DNA of 53,053 nucleotides from an uncultured Erysipelotrichaceae bacterium (GTDB lineage: Bacteria > Bacillota_I > Bacilli_A > RFN20 > CAG-826): positions 1-53,053 of the forward strand of contig CADAXQ010000008.1 of NCBI GenBank assembly GCA_902791935.1. Reading direction: 5' to 3'. A program made the position numbers and the translations under genes. Below, piece after piece: positions 8,892-17,517 of the stretch. Positions within the stretch are counted from its first letter, which is position 1. Each line of letters starts with the position of its first letter. The notes beneath the pieces are model-generated. The model was not told where the DNA came from. It saw nothing but the letters and a program-made list of their open reading frames with translations, and searched no databases.

Positions 8892-9719
8892 ATCTTTAGA
8901 CAGGAAAAAGAGGCCAATCCTCGGCTTACTTTCCATCAAAGTTTTCGCCGATTCCTGGGTTATCATGGCCACGATTTTTTCGAGTTCTTCCTCGTTACTT
9001 CTGGCTCCTATCACCATCACTTCAAGCAGCGCGAAGAAACGTTGAAAAAAGGCGATGCTTATCTCATTCGGCCTGGTGACGAACATTCTATCAGCAATAT
9101 TCAAGACAATAGTTCCTGTTTATTCGTCACCATTCCCGAAAAAAGCATGCAGGAATTCTGCGCTTTTATGCGAAAAGGACTTTATCACGATTTGCTTACG
9201 CCGGATGCATTAACCTGCACGTTATCGGACCGAAGAATTAAGCAAATCCTAAGTGATTGCTTCATCATTCAGCACAGCTTAAAAAATGATCCCAATAAGG
9301 CAGAACTCGCTTCTTCCTTGCTCTTTCAGTTGATTATGGAAGTCGTCATCGATCAAAACGATATCCTAGAAAAGCAAAGACCAGCATGGTTAGTCGACTT
9401 ACTTAAAGCCGTTCAGGCTCCCGAAAATCAATCGTGGCGTGTGACTGATGTCGTTCATCATTGCAACTACTCCCACTCGCAAATCTCTCGGGCATTCCGC
9501 ACTTATCTGAAATGCTCAATTTCAGAATACCTCAACGAAGTCAAAACGCAAAGCGCGCATGACTATCTTATTTATTCCGATCAAACGATTTATGGCATCG
9601 CCTTCACGTTAGGCTATAAAAGCGCAACGAACTTCTCTGCCGTCTTTAAGAAAAAATATGGCGCTTGTCCTGCCCGATATCGTAAGAAATGGCAACGGCA
9701 AAGAACGAATAACCAATAA
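8892..9719 (+). CDS. AraC-family regulator, 5' end damaged or non-canonical
   Basis: The C-terminal 100 residues are a standard pair of AraC helix-turn-helix motifs (VTDVVHHCNYSHSQISRAF and IYGIAFTLGYKSATNFSAVF, ending CPARYRKKW). Upstream is a cupin-like ligand-binding domain. Its family-like residues (HDFFEFFLVTSGSYHHF, then KKGDAYLIRPGDEH) continue in frame back to 8892, but no ATG, GTG or TTG occurs before the TTG at 9042. An ATG at 8888 is out of frame; skipping one base near 8894 would join it to the domain. Either the gene has a 1-nt frameshift in codon 3, or translation starts late and loses half the sensor domain. It is convergent with the decayed sugar-binding gene, a plausible former target. 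Confidence 0.75.
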   Translation: MFRQEKEANPRLTFHQSFRRFLGYHGHDFFEFFLVTSGSYHHHFKQREETLKKGDAYLIRPGDEHSISNIQDNSSCLFVTIPEKSMQEFCAFMRKGLYHDLLTPDALTCTLSDRRIKQILSDCFIIQHSLKNDPNKAELASSLLFQLIMEVVIDQNDILEKQRPAWLVDLLKAVQAPENQSWRVTDVVHHCNYSHSQISRAFRTYLKCSISEYLNEVKTQSAHDYLIYSDQTIYGIAFTLGYKSATNFSAVFKKKYGACPARYRKKWQRQRTNNQ

Positions 9720-9720
9720 G

Positions 9721-10908
9721 TTATTTCTCTTTCTTTGGCTGATATAGTCCAATCCGAGTCCTTTCAGGGAAGTAGAAAGGATTCACTTTGTGATCGAATT
9801 CACTGGCAGCCACTTCATGGGAAATTAACCCATATAACGGCATGATAAGTAAGGCAAAAAAACAGATAAACGATGGCTTTTACGATGATATTCGGAATGA
9901 AATCCATGCCATAGTACTTGCCAACCATCCGTTGGATTTCATAGCCGTTATAGGAGCCGTTGACTTTGTCGGGATAAACCGTGACTTTCTCTGTCTGGAC
10001 GGTCCCATCATCGTTCGTTAAGACGTCGGTCAAGCCATCATTGAATTTCACGGCGTCGATCGTGCCATCCATCGTGTAATTGATATTGTCTTTGACCGCT
10101 CCTTCGTATCGAGAAGCCAAGGCAGCAATCAAAGCACCCAAATAGTTAAAATCATTTTTGCCCATCCAAACGAGCGGAACATCTCCGCCGCCATAGATGT
10201 AGTTGCAAAGATCATAGAAATCATCATAAGTGACAAGTAATCCGTCGTCGCTTGTGCCGTATTGGCCATCGGGACCAGCGCTCTTTTTATCGTTTTTGCC
10301 AGCAAATTTGGCATCTAATCCTGTTTCGCTTTCGTAGCCATCGATGAAGTAATAGCCTTTGTCATCAAAGAGTTTCTTGTTGTAGTTGATACTGAAAGCA
10401 GCCACATAATGAGGAAGCGCATAGTATGATCCATTCACCTGATAGAAGGATTTCTGTGAATCATATAGCTTGCTTTCAATGGTTTTGCCACTGTCGTAAG
10501 GGTTTTCTCCCGTCACATAATTCATGATGTCCGCCACCGCTCCTTCTTTCATGAGCGAGTCATAGTTCATGCTCTCTTGGAACCAAACCATGTCACGGCC
10601 ATTTTTGACATCGACGGCGGTTGGTTGCTCTTTTTGATCGGTGATTAAAACCTGAACGCCCATTTTGCCATCTTCATAGCTATCAGAGGCGTGAGGCGAT
10701 TCATATTTAGCCTTGGCGGCATAAAGCCAGCGATTACCGTAACCGCCATCTTTATTCATGACGTATAACTGCGTCTTGCTGGCATCGATTTTTTCGTTGT
10801 TTCCTCCGTTAGAATCGTCGTTTGTCGGATTGCCACAACCCGCTAACGCGAAACACAAAAGGGACGATAAGCCAAGTAAGAGATGAGTTCTTTTATCTTC
10901 ATATCCAT
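9721..10908 (-). pseudogene. Decayed extracellular sugar-binding lipoprotein with chimeric 3' end
   Basis: The main body (residues after GCGNPTNDD) resembles a carbohydrate ABC-transporter solute-binding protein (NYNKKLFDDKGY, TYDDFYDLCNYI). The signal peptide lies in another frame: ATG 10902 or 10908 with AAGGAG upstream, then HLLLGLSSLLCFALAGC after adding one A in the four-A run at 10891-10894. At the 3' end, the seven-A tract on the + strand (9856-9862) marks another shift. The alternative frame then reads PLYGLISHEVAASEF to QPKKEK and stops at 9721, looking like a membrane segment with a short tail from a different protein. I infer at least two frameshifts plus an internal deletion. Confidence 0.7.
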
Positions 10909-11349
10909 TCTCCTTATTTTAGAAGGAAGGAAAGCAATGAAGCTCTCCCTCATGAACACACCATTTTTCGTTCTGATTCTTACCAGTCAACGGGATAGCG
11001 CATTTATGATGGAAATTCATTGTTTTTAAGCAAAGAATCATGCCAATTACGGAAGTGAATGATGATGGTCATCATCCCCTTTTCTTTGCCTCAGGAAAAT
11101 CAGAGATGTTCAATTCATCGAATGTTCCTTGTAGGTATGTTCATAAACGGTGTCAAACCGTCTCGCCTTTTTTATTATAGAAAAAGCAACTAAAAAGTAT
11201 CGCTAAAATTCATCATCACTTAATGGATAGCAATCATATTTTCTAAACATTATTCTCGCTAAAAATTCGATAAATGCTTATTTTTATCGGTAACCGGCAA
11301 AAAAGAACAAACCATTAAAAAATGCGCAACGAGAAAAATCATTACGGCG
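10909..11349. other. Intergenic region with no gene
   Basis: About 440 bp between the decayed binding protein and the DUF234 ATPase. It is AT-rich, and I see no gene-like frame. A small inverted repeat ACGGT-GTCAA-ACCGT (11147-11161) is followed by a T-rich tract (11167-11175). It could be a weak + strand terminator or, read with the TGTTCATAAAC before it, an operator of the minus-strand gene; neither is firm. Confidence 0.4.
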
Positions 11350-12813
11350 TTAGAACAAGTCGTCTAACGTCAGCACGGAAGAATAATCGTCACTGTACTC
11401 GTTTTCTTTTAAGCCATAGGTGGTTAAAAGAACGTGCTGAATGACCTCTTTTCGGGAAAGGCATTCACCGACGGCGTTTTCTCTTCGTACCAAAGCAAGA
11501 TGCGCCTCCTTATCCATGACGTAGATATCAGAATAGAATTTGACTTCGCAGACGTCCACGATGTTATCCGCTCGCTTGATGATCAAATCGACTTGGGCTC
11601 CTTCTTGCTTTTCGTTTCCTTTGATAAAGAAGCCCGATTCCTCGCTTTTGACCCCGCCAATGGAAAGAGCGCGTTTGATTTCTCCAATATGCTGAAAACA
11701 AAGATTCTCAAAAGCAAGGCCGCGCCAAGCATTGACACGAGGGTCAACCATTCGTTGCTCAAAGAAATGTTCATTAAGACTGTCGCTGTCTTTCACAAAA
11801 CGCAGATAAAAGAGGCAAAAGGAATCCACTAATTTATAGTAGGGTTTTCGCTTGTCACCGCCGAACGGAAAATAACGAATCACCATATCACTTTCCGTTA
11901 AAGCGGTAAGGCACTGCGAAAGCATCGAGCCATCTTTGATTCCTAAAGAGGCAGCAATCTCAGGACGTTGATAACCAGCTTTTCTTTGGTTCAGCAATTC
12001 AACAACAGCGCGGATTTCATCAGGGTGATCAAAATTAGAACTAAATAATCGATAGTATTCTTCCTTTAATTTCGCGTTTCTTTCAAAGAAAAGAGCGTCT
12101 ATGTTTTTCGGTAAACTATCATCCGGCCGAAGCAGGCTTAAATAATAAGGAACGCCTCCGAAAACCATATAAGTTTGAGCAATGTCATAACGAGAGAAAC
12201 GGATTTTCCGACTTTTTAAATAGGCTTCGGTTTGTCCAAGATGAAAGGGAAGAAGGTGAATCTCCTCTGAAAGCCTTCCATAGAGTCCGCCATGCCCATT
12301 CACAATCTTTTTCATCATCCAAGAAGTAGCAGACCCACAGACGATCAATAAAATATCATTTCGGAAAGATGCCCAGCCATTCCAAAAATTTTCAAACGCA
12401 GACAAGAAATGAGAATCAGGTGTGTCCATCCACGGAAGCTCATCAAGGAAAATAACTTGTTTGCCTTGTGTAGTCTTTGCTTGCAGAAACAGTTCTAAAT
12501 CCAAAAAGGCATCTAGCCAATTGTCAGGAACTTTATCGGCACGATATCCCGCTCTTAATAAGGCGTTATAAAAGGCATGAAGTTGAAGCTGCAATTTAAT
12601 TTGATTCGTAAGTTGCACATCTTGAGAGGCCTCTTCCATCTCAAGTGGAGACAATCCGGCATGCGAAAAAGTCATTCGATCGTGGAAAACCTGGCTCACC
12701 AAAAACGTTTTGCCGATTCTTCTACGACCGTAAATGGCGACAAACTCACTTTTTCCGCTTTGGTACAATCTTTCAAGCTCTTTTACTTCATTGTCTCTTC
12801 CAAATAATTCCAT
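11350..12813 (-). CDS. ATP-binding protein of the ATPase_2/DUF234 family
   Basis: A 487-residue P-loop ATPase. Walker A is GRRRIGKT (residues 29-36), Walker B is VIFLDELPWMD near residue 125, and a winged-helix region (RPEIAASLGIKDGSMLSQCL) precedes the DUF234 C-terminal domain (VDLIIKRADNIVDVCEVKF, an endonuclease-like core with Asp and Glu-Val-Lys). The start is ATG 12813; an upstream in-frame GTG (12819) adds only two residues. No Shine-Dalgarno sequence is seen. Roles of the family are unclear. It is a paralogue of the gene at 43892, with alike signatures throughout (HAGLSP, LDELPW, GSATSWM, EVKF/EAKF). Two palindromic repeats lie upstream. Confidence 0.88.
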   Translation of the reverse strand: MELFGRDNEVKELERLYQSGKSEFVAIYGRRRIGKTFLVSQVFHDRMTFSHAGLSPLEMEEASQDVQLTNQIKLQLQLHAFYNALLRAGYRADKVPDNWLDAFLDLELFLQAKTTQGKQVIFLDELPWMDTPDSHFLSAFENFWNGWASFRNDILLIVCGSATSWMMKKIVNGHGGLYGRLSEEIHLLPFHLGQTEAYLKSRKIRFSRYDIAQTYMVFGGVPYYLSLLRPDDSLPKNIDALFFERNAKLKEEYYRLFSSNFDHPDEIRAVVELLNQRKAGYQRPEIAASLGIKDGSMLSQCLTALTESDMVIRYFPFGGDKRKPYYKLVDSFCLFYLRFVKDSDSLNEHFFEQRMVDPRVNAWRGLAFENLCFQHIGEIKRALSIGGVKSEESGFFIKGNEKQEGAQVDLIIKRADNIVDVCEVKFYSDIYVMDKEAHLALVRRENAVGECLSRKEVIQHVLLTTYGLKENEYSDDYSSVLTLDDLF

Positions 12814-12826
12814 AATCACGCTTTTG

Positions 12827-13076
12827 TGCGGAGATATGCAATTTTAATATCATTCTCCGCAAATTAATTATATCATACCTGACTATAGCTCAAAGATTAT
12901 TTTAAAAATATTACTTATCAAAATTGATTCATGTACTGATAAAAACTTATTATTTATCGTAAAAATTTTAACTAAATTGATTTCGGTTGAATAAGCAACT
13001 ACTTTTTTATTTCACAATAATCATATTATTTTTATTAATGCGGAGATATGTTAAAAAATGCCAATCTCCGCAAATG
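12827..13076. repeat. Two about 38-bp palindromic repeats upstream of the DUF234 ATPase
   Basis: Copy 1 spans 12827-12865 and copy 2 spans 13039-13076. Both start TGCGGAGATATG and end TCTCCGCAAAT, so each is a direct copy of the other and internally an inverted repeat (arms TGCGGAGA and TCTCCGCA, 8-9 bp, about 19 bp apart). Copy 1 begins 13 bp upstream of the ATPase start codon. The sequence between them (12866-13038) is very AT-rich, with no gene. Likely a private operator or boundary element of the ATPase gene. Confidence 0.8.
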
Positions 13077-13176
13077 TAAAGAAAATTCAACCTTTCAAAA
13101 CAAAATGGGCTGCATAGGTCGAGACAGAAATTCAATAAATCGTCCATTCAAACTCCAAAGGAATAAGTCTTTGGAT

Positions 13177-13206
13177 AAAAGAAAAACCGAGGAGGGACTC
13201 GGTTTT
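13177..13206 (-). terminator. Intrinsic terminator of the sipW operon
   Basis: Perfect 9-bp arms AAAACCGAG (13183-13191) and CTCGGTTTT (13198-13206) with a 6-base loop. Read on the minus strand, the stem is followed by a T-rich tract (complement of 13173-13184). It lies 19 bp past the sipW stop codon. Confidence 0.85.
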
Positions 13207-13224
13207 CCTGAGATAAGCTTTCGC

Positions 13225-13980
13225 TTACTTCTCACTTGGTTTATCGGGTTTAGTCTCGTTTTCTTGGCGATTTTGCTTTTCTAACTCCGCCACCCGTTTA
13301 CGGAGTTCTTCGAGTTCTTGGTTCCGTTCTTCTTGCGTCTGTCCAACCGGTTTATCGGGAACTGCGCTTTCAGGAACGGGCTCTTTTTCATTCTTAGAGG
13401 ATTTCACAATCTTCACGATATGATAGGTTTCGTAACCTATCACCAAGCCACACGGGACTAAAACAAAGCAGATCCAGCCCCCAATGCCTTTAGAGAATGT
13501 CACAACCTTTCCCATCCATAACGAATGGAACGTCACTTTGCCAATCACGTCAGTATAAGGAACGTGTTGGGTGGCCGTCGCGGATGGATTATCGCCTTTC
13601 AAGGTGTAATAGACAATTCCGCTGTCATTGGTCTCTTTGGCAATCACGCGGTGCGTGGTAGGAAGACTGCCGTAAGGGTCATATTTAAACGTCAAGACAT
13701 CTCCGACTTCGTAGTTTTTATGATTGCCGCTGGTATCGACCAACACCAATGAATTCGTAGGAATCGTAGGAGACATCGATCCCGTCAAAACCAAACGGGC
13801 TTGCTTACCAAATAGATTAGCGGCGTTATTGCGTTTGGTCGCGATGGCTAAATAAATGTTCAAAACCGCGAAGAGAACAAAAATCGCGATGATCACATCG
13901 ACGACTACTTCTCTTACGATGCTCCCGACGGAACGTTTCTTTTTGGTTTCTTTCGGTGTTACGCCACTTGATTCGTTCAT
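13225..13980 (-). CDS. sipW: SipW-type signal peptidase I
   Basis: A 251-residue membrane serine protease of the ER/SipW type. One N-terminal membrane segment (about residues 23-48) is followed by GSMSPTI with the catalytic Ser, then GDVLTFKY, and TTHRV with the His that replaces the Lys of standard bacterial signal peptidases. A KGDNP box follows, then a second membrane segment (GGWICFVLVPCGLVIGY). The last about 55 residues form a charged coiled-coil tail (EERNQELEELRKRVAELEKQN). SipW removes the special signal peptides of TasA/camelysin-like proteins, and two such proteins are encoded just upstream on the same strand. I prefer ATG 13980; a TTG at 13992 is possible and neither has a good ribosome binding site. 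A structured spacer precedes it. Confidence 0.88.
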   Translation of the reverse strand: MNESSGVTPKETKKKRSVGSIVREVVVDVIIAIFVLFAVLNIYLAIATKRNNAANLFGKQARLVLTGSMSPTIPTNSLVLVDTSGNHKNYEVGDVLTFKYDPYGSLPTTHRVIAKETNDSGIVYYTLKGDNPSATATQHVPYTDVIGKVTFHSLWMGKVVTFSKGIGGWICFVLVPCGLVIGYETYHIVKIVKSSKNEKEPVPESAVPDKPVGQTQEERNQELEELRKRVAELEKQNRQENETKPDKPSEK

Positions 13981-14008
13981 GGTGCGTGGCAAGGTGGCCG
14001 AAGCCAGC

Positions 14009-14069
14009 CTTCCTTAGAAACAGCAAACAAATGATGCTTCTAAGGAAGACGCTGACCCGCAAGTCAGCG
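14009..14069. other. Two hairpins between a SipW substrate gene and sipW
   Basis: CTTCCTTAGAA (14009-14019) pairs perfectly with TTCTAAGGAAG (14038-14048). CGCTGAC (14050-14056) pairs with GTCAGCG (14063-14069). The two lie end to end in the 110-bp spacer. Neither is followed by a T-run on the minus strand, so they are more likely an RNA processing or stability element that sets sipW level than terminators. Confidence 0.65.
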
Positions 14070-14089
14070 CCTTACCTAGGGAAGGAGAA

Positions 14090-15508
14090 TTAAGCGATTT
14101 GGATGGTCTTGACCGAAGGATTCTTCGCGTCTTCGATGGCTTCGCCATTGAGTTTGAAGGTCTTCGCGTCTCCCGACCGGAAATCCAAGGCTTTGACGAC
14201 ACCATGGTAATAACCATTGTTGTCGCCGTTTCCGACAAAGAGCTCTGCTTTTGTGACTTCGTTGCCCGTGCCATAGGCGAATTTGCCTGTGGTCGTATCT
14301 GCAACGTCGCGCTTGGCACGTTCGGTGTTATCCGTTTTGTCAAACGTAACGTGATCGAGGTTACAAACGCCATCCCGGACAATCAAGCATTGCCGATCCG
14401 CCGTAAGCTTCGTGTCTTTGACATTTAACACAGCATTGTTGTTCACCATCAATGCAGCGTTGTCTTTTTCACTGTTGCTCACGCTGATTTGACAATTCTC
14501 AATATTGATGTGCGGGTTTTGCACGCCATATTCAGAACTCGCGTTCGTCGATATCGCAAAATAACCGCTGGAGGTAATGGTGGAGTTCTTAATCGCCACA
14601 TCGGCGCTATTGGTAATGCCCAAGCCACCCGTGCTCCCTAAGTCAACGACAACGTTGTCAAGTACGAGCTTGCCTTTTGCCCAAATCGAAGCGGCACTCA
14701 TGTGATTGAGGTCGTCTGTTACCGCAACATTCAGCGTGCCATTCTTCATCACGACAGTCCGTCCCGCTTCAACGGTAAGCGCGGAGTGCGGAACAGAGTT
14801 AGACGAAGGCGCGGCAAGCGTTAACGTTTTGCCGCCTAAATCCACGGTCAAATCGCTACTAGGAACGAGCGTATTTACAGAGTCAATGGCTTGATCCGCC
14901 GTAAGGAGGAATTCACCACCTTTATCTAATGCATCTTCCACAACAGCGCCTTTTACGGCATTCGATTGCACGGCATCAAGGCCGATGGTCAAACTGGCGG
15001 TTCCGCCGTTCGTTAAATCATCGCCAGTCAGCACGAAGTAACGATCCCCGACTTCAGCGCCAACCGCGAGGTCTTCCCAAGAGGTGGAGCCTGCGCTCAG
15101 CTTCACTTCATTCGTAAAGTCGGCATCTTTGTACACTTTAGAAACTTCAACGCCGCCTTCAGCAACAACATCAAGACGATATTTCGTTTCGATGTTCGAT
15201 TTGTTCTGATAAGAGGCTTTGATAACAACCACGTCTTCGGGAACCATCATGGACACCACGACTTTGTTGCCATTAACCGTGGCAGAACCATAAGCCATGG
15301 AGGTCTTGTCTGCTATGACTTCAAGGGACGTTTGCTCCACGTCGACTTTCGCGGCACTGACCGTGACGTCGATCTCGGAATGCGAATTGAAGTAGGCGAC
15401 CGTCCCGGCAACGCCGGCAGCAGCCGCTGCGCCCGCCATAGCAAGGGCGCTCAGGATGGCAAACTTTTCTTTTTCATAAAAAGTCCTATTCGTTTTCTTT
15501 TTCCTCAC
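14090..15508 (-). CDS. SipW-dependent surface protein with beta-helix region; shifted start
   Basis: About 470 residues. The signal region ILSALAMAGAAAAAGVAGT then VAYFNSHSEIDVTV is the SipW-type signal of camelysin/TasA-like proteins. After a camelysin-like domain (to about residue 190) comes a repetitive region with NGTLNV, LVLDNVVVDLG, VAIKNSTIT, INIENCQIS and LNVKDTKL, the signature of a right-handed parallel beta-helix. The paralogue upstream starts at ATG with AGGA about 7 nt before it. The same ATG and AGGA exist here (ATG 15477), but one base is missing near 15463, so that ATG leads to a stop after nine codons. The continuous frame instead begins at GTG 15508 with an odd MRKKKTNRTFYEKEKF leader and no proper ribosome binding site. 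Expression is therefore doubtful, or phase-variable. Confidence 0.8.
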   Translation of the reverse strand: MRKKKTNRTFYEKEKFAILSALAMAGAAAAAGVAGTVAYFNSHSEIDVTVSAAKVDVEQTSLEVIADKTSMAYGSATVNGNKVVVSMMVPEDVVVIKASYQNKSNIETKYRLDVVAEGGVEVSKVYKDADFTNEVKLSAGSTSWEDLAVGAEVGDRYFVLTGDDLTNGGTASLTIGLDAVQSNAVKGAVVEDALDKGGEFLLTADQAIDSVNTLVPSSDLTVDLGGKTLTLAAPSSNSVPHSALTVEAGRTVVMKNGTLNVAVTDDLNHMSAASIWAKGKLVLDNVVVDLGSTGGLGITNSADVAIKNSTITSSGYFAISTNASSEYGVQNPHINIENCQISVSNSEKDNAALMVNNNAVLNVKDTKLTADRQCLIVRDGVCNLDHVTFDKTDNTERAKRDVADTTTGKFAYGTGNEVTKAELFVGNGDNNGYYHGVVKALDFRSGDAKTFKLNGEAIEDAKNPSVKTIQIA

Positions 15509-15563
15509 GCCTTACACCACCCAGTCTTTTCGGGCTAGGCGATGTAAGCGAGAGAAAATGAAA

Positions 15564-16988
15564 TTACTTGATGGCGACTGTGTTGCCGCCTAAGGGATTG
15601 AACACCTTGATCCCGTCGACAGCCTGATTGCCGGCCGTGATTGCTGTTCCATTGACCTTAAGGTTAGAACCTTTAAGGCCGTTATAGGCAGTTGCGACCA
15701 TCCAGCCGCGGTCACCTTCTCCCTGATCCGCTACTTTTAATGTGCATCCTGTAACCGAGGAGTCAGTGATATTCAAATAGCCTTCGCCCGAATAGGGGTT
15801 GGCATATCCAACGAATCCTCCAGCGCGGTAATGGCGCGCCTTGATGATTGTGTTCTCGACATGGCAGTCCTTGATGACGTGCTGGAACTGGTAGTTGTAC
15901 GACGGATGCGCAGCCTGTTCTTCGACGCCCGTCAGATATCCGGCAAGACCGCCAACCCATTTATAGGCTTCGACATAGGAGTTCTTTACCGTAACGCCTT
16001 CCAAATCAAGGCCGAGCGTCGAGCCCGTAACGACACCAGCACAGTTTCCTGCTCCTAAATTGCCAGTATTTACGTCTAGGTTCACAACGTGGGCATTGTC
16101 AAACACAACATTTTTAAAGACGTAGTTTCCATGTGCCTGATAACGTTCCCCTTTGCTGTTGGTTTTGACATCGCTTGAAATGCTGGTGGAGCCAAAGTGG
16201 TCGATGAATCCAGTGCCATTGGTGATGGTCAAATTGCTGATGGTATGGCCTTGGCCGTCGAAATTCAAATTGAATGCTCTGTTCCTATTGGTAACCATTC
16301 CTTGCCAGTTCGTAACAGAAGAAAGATCCATATCCTGTTTCAAGACGATGGTGTAGCCATCCAATTTATTGTAGTCTGTATCACTGGATGTGCTGAGTTC
16401 TCTTTGCAAATTCAACAAGCCTGTTTTGTTATAAACTTCGAGGACTTTCTTCTCATCGTTTCGTTTGAATCCGTTGACGGGGAAATTGTCTTGGACGGCA
16501 TCAACGCCAATCGTGACTTTGCCTTTGCCACCATTCTCGAAAGCATCAGTGACGGTGACTTTCACATAGTGATCCGCCACACTTCCATGAACCGCTAAAG
16601 GAGTATAAACATTGTCGGTAGCAGGGACAGAGCAAGCCGCATCGGTATAAATGGCAGTATCTAAACCAGCAGTGGCAGTGGCACCAATCTTGTAAAGAAC
16701 ACCAATCGTGGATGAGTTGGTATAGCTGACTTTAATCAAGAAGCTATCACCAGGGACGAGAAGATTTGCAGCGATTGAGCCGTTTTGGGCAATCTCCACT
16801 TTGCCATATTGGAGCGATTGGCTCACGATGGTTGGAGCGCTTGCTTGCACATCGACTTTTGCGGCGTTGACGGTGACGTCAATCTCGGAATGCGAATTGA
16901 AGTAGGCGACGGTTCCGGCAACGCCGGCAGCAGCCGCGGCGCCCGCAATCGCTAGGGCGCTTAGGATGGCAATACTTTTCTTTTTCAT
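15564..16988 (-). CDS. SipW-dependent surface protein (camelysin/TasA-type signal)
   Basis: A 474-residue protein with the SipW-type signal MKKKSIAILSALAIAGAAAA followed by VAYFNSHSEIDVTVNAAKVDV, nearly identical over the first 45 residues to the downstream paralogue and then diverging. About residues 35-185 look camelysin-like (LLVPGDSFLIKVSYTNSS, GKVTIGVDAVQ). The C-terminal half has YTIVLKQDMDLSS, FDGQGHTISNLTI and repeated short beta units (VFKNVVFDNAHV, VTVKNSYVEAYKWVGGLAGY), as in GLUG-type beta-helix surface proteins. I choose ATG 16988 (AAGGA 7 nt upstream); upstream in-frame codons have no support. It is first in the operon with its paralogue and sipW, and is probably exported and assembled at the cell surface. 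Confidence 0.87.
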   Translation of the reverse strand: MKKKSIAILSALAIAGAAAAAGVAGTVAYFNSHSEIDVTVNAAKVDVQASAPTIVSQSLQYGKVEIAQNGSIAANLLVPGDSFLIKVSYTNSSTIGVLYKIGATATAGLDTAIYTDAACSVPATDNVYTPLAVHGSVADHYVKVTVTDAFENGGKGKVTIGVDAVQDNFPVNGFKRNDEKKVLEVYNKTGLLNLQRELSTSSDTDYNKLDGYTIVLKQDMDLSSVTNWQGMVTNRNRAFNLNFDGQGHTISNLTITNGTGFIDHFGSTSISSDVKTNSKGERYQAHGNYVFKNVVFDNAHVVNLDVNTGNLGAGNCAGVVTGSTLGLDLEGVTVKNSYVEAYKWVGGLAGYLTGVEEQAAHPSYNYQFQHVIKDCHVENTIIKARHYRAGGFVGYANPYSGEGYLNITDSSVTGCTLKVADQGEGDRGWMVATAYNGLKGSNLKVNGTAITAGNQAVDGIKVFNPLGGNTVAIK

Positions 16989-17443
16989 AAAATAGTCCTT
17001 TTTCTCTTTATCAGAGTGATTCGACGATTTCCTGCTTTTGGATGGCATTCATGGTGATGTTCATTAAGAATCATGTCTACATCACAACGTCAGGCTTTTT
17101 CAGGAAAAGATGCCGAGGATGGGAATCATGTTGATGTTTCCCTCGATGAAATTTCAAGAATTCTGAATGAAACTTAGGGAAGGAGAATCACACAAGCGGT
17201 ATGAACCGCGGGAAGAAGATGACCGGACATAATGGAATTCCGTCTTTGACAGCCATGAAGAAGAAACCATGACTGTAATTTCCTCTTTGTTTCCTGACTC
17301 CTTTCTGCGTCATCTTTTATATAACGCGCGATAAGGCGAAGGATGCCCCTTCACCCAAGAACCGGCACCTAGGAGAATGTGTCGGAACGAAGCGATCCTT
17401 CTGTGACTGGAAGGAACAAGAAGCGTGATGGTGTGAACCCATT

Positions 17444-17517
17444 GCGTTTCTTCCCCGTTTGCCGTTTTTCGAAAAACAGAAACGCAGAATCGGTTGGCCC
17501 TTGTTTTTAGACCAACC
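17444..17517. ncRNA. Candidate structured RNA element (two hairpins)
   Basis: The outer arms GCGTTTC (17444-17450) and GAAACGC (17479-17485) enclose a perfect 14-bp palindrome GTTTTTCGAAAAAC (17464-17477). A second stem, GGTTGG (17492-17497) with CCAACC (17512-17517), follows 6 bp later. Read on the minus strand this lies about 460-540 nt upstream of the SipW substrate operon and could be its 5' leader or a separate small RNA. I recognise no known riboswitch class. Confidence 0.35.

Noticed and set aside
8787..9104. 105-codon minus-strand frame
   Set aside because: It lies antisense to the cupin domain of the AraC gene, whose frame carries clear family residues; it is a shadow.
13048..13284. 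78-codon + strand frame
   Set aside because: It begins in a palindromic repeat, crosses the sipW terminator and runs antisense into sipW.
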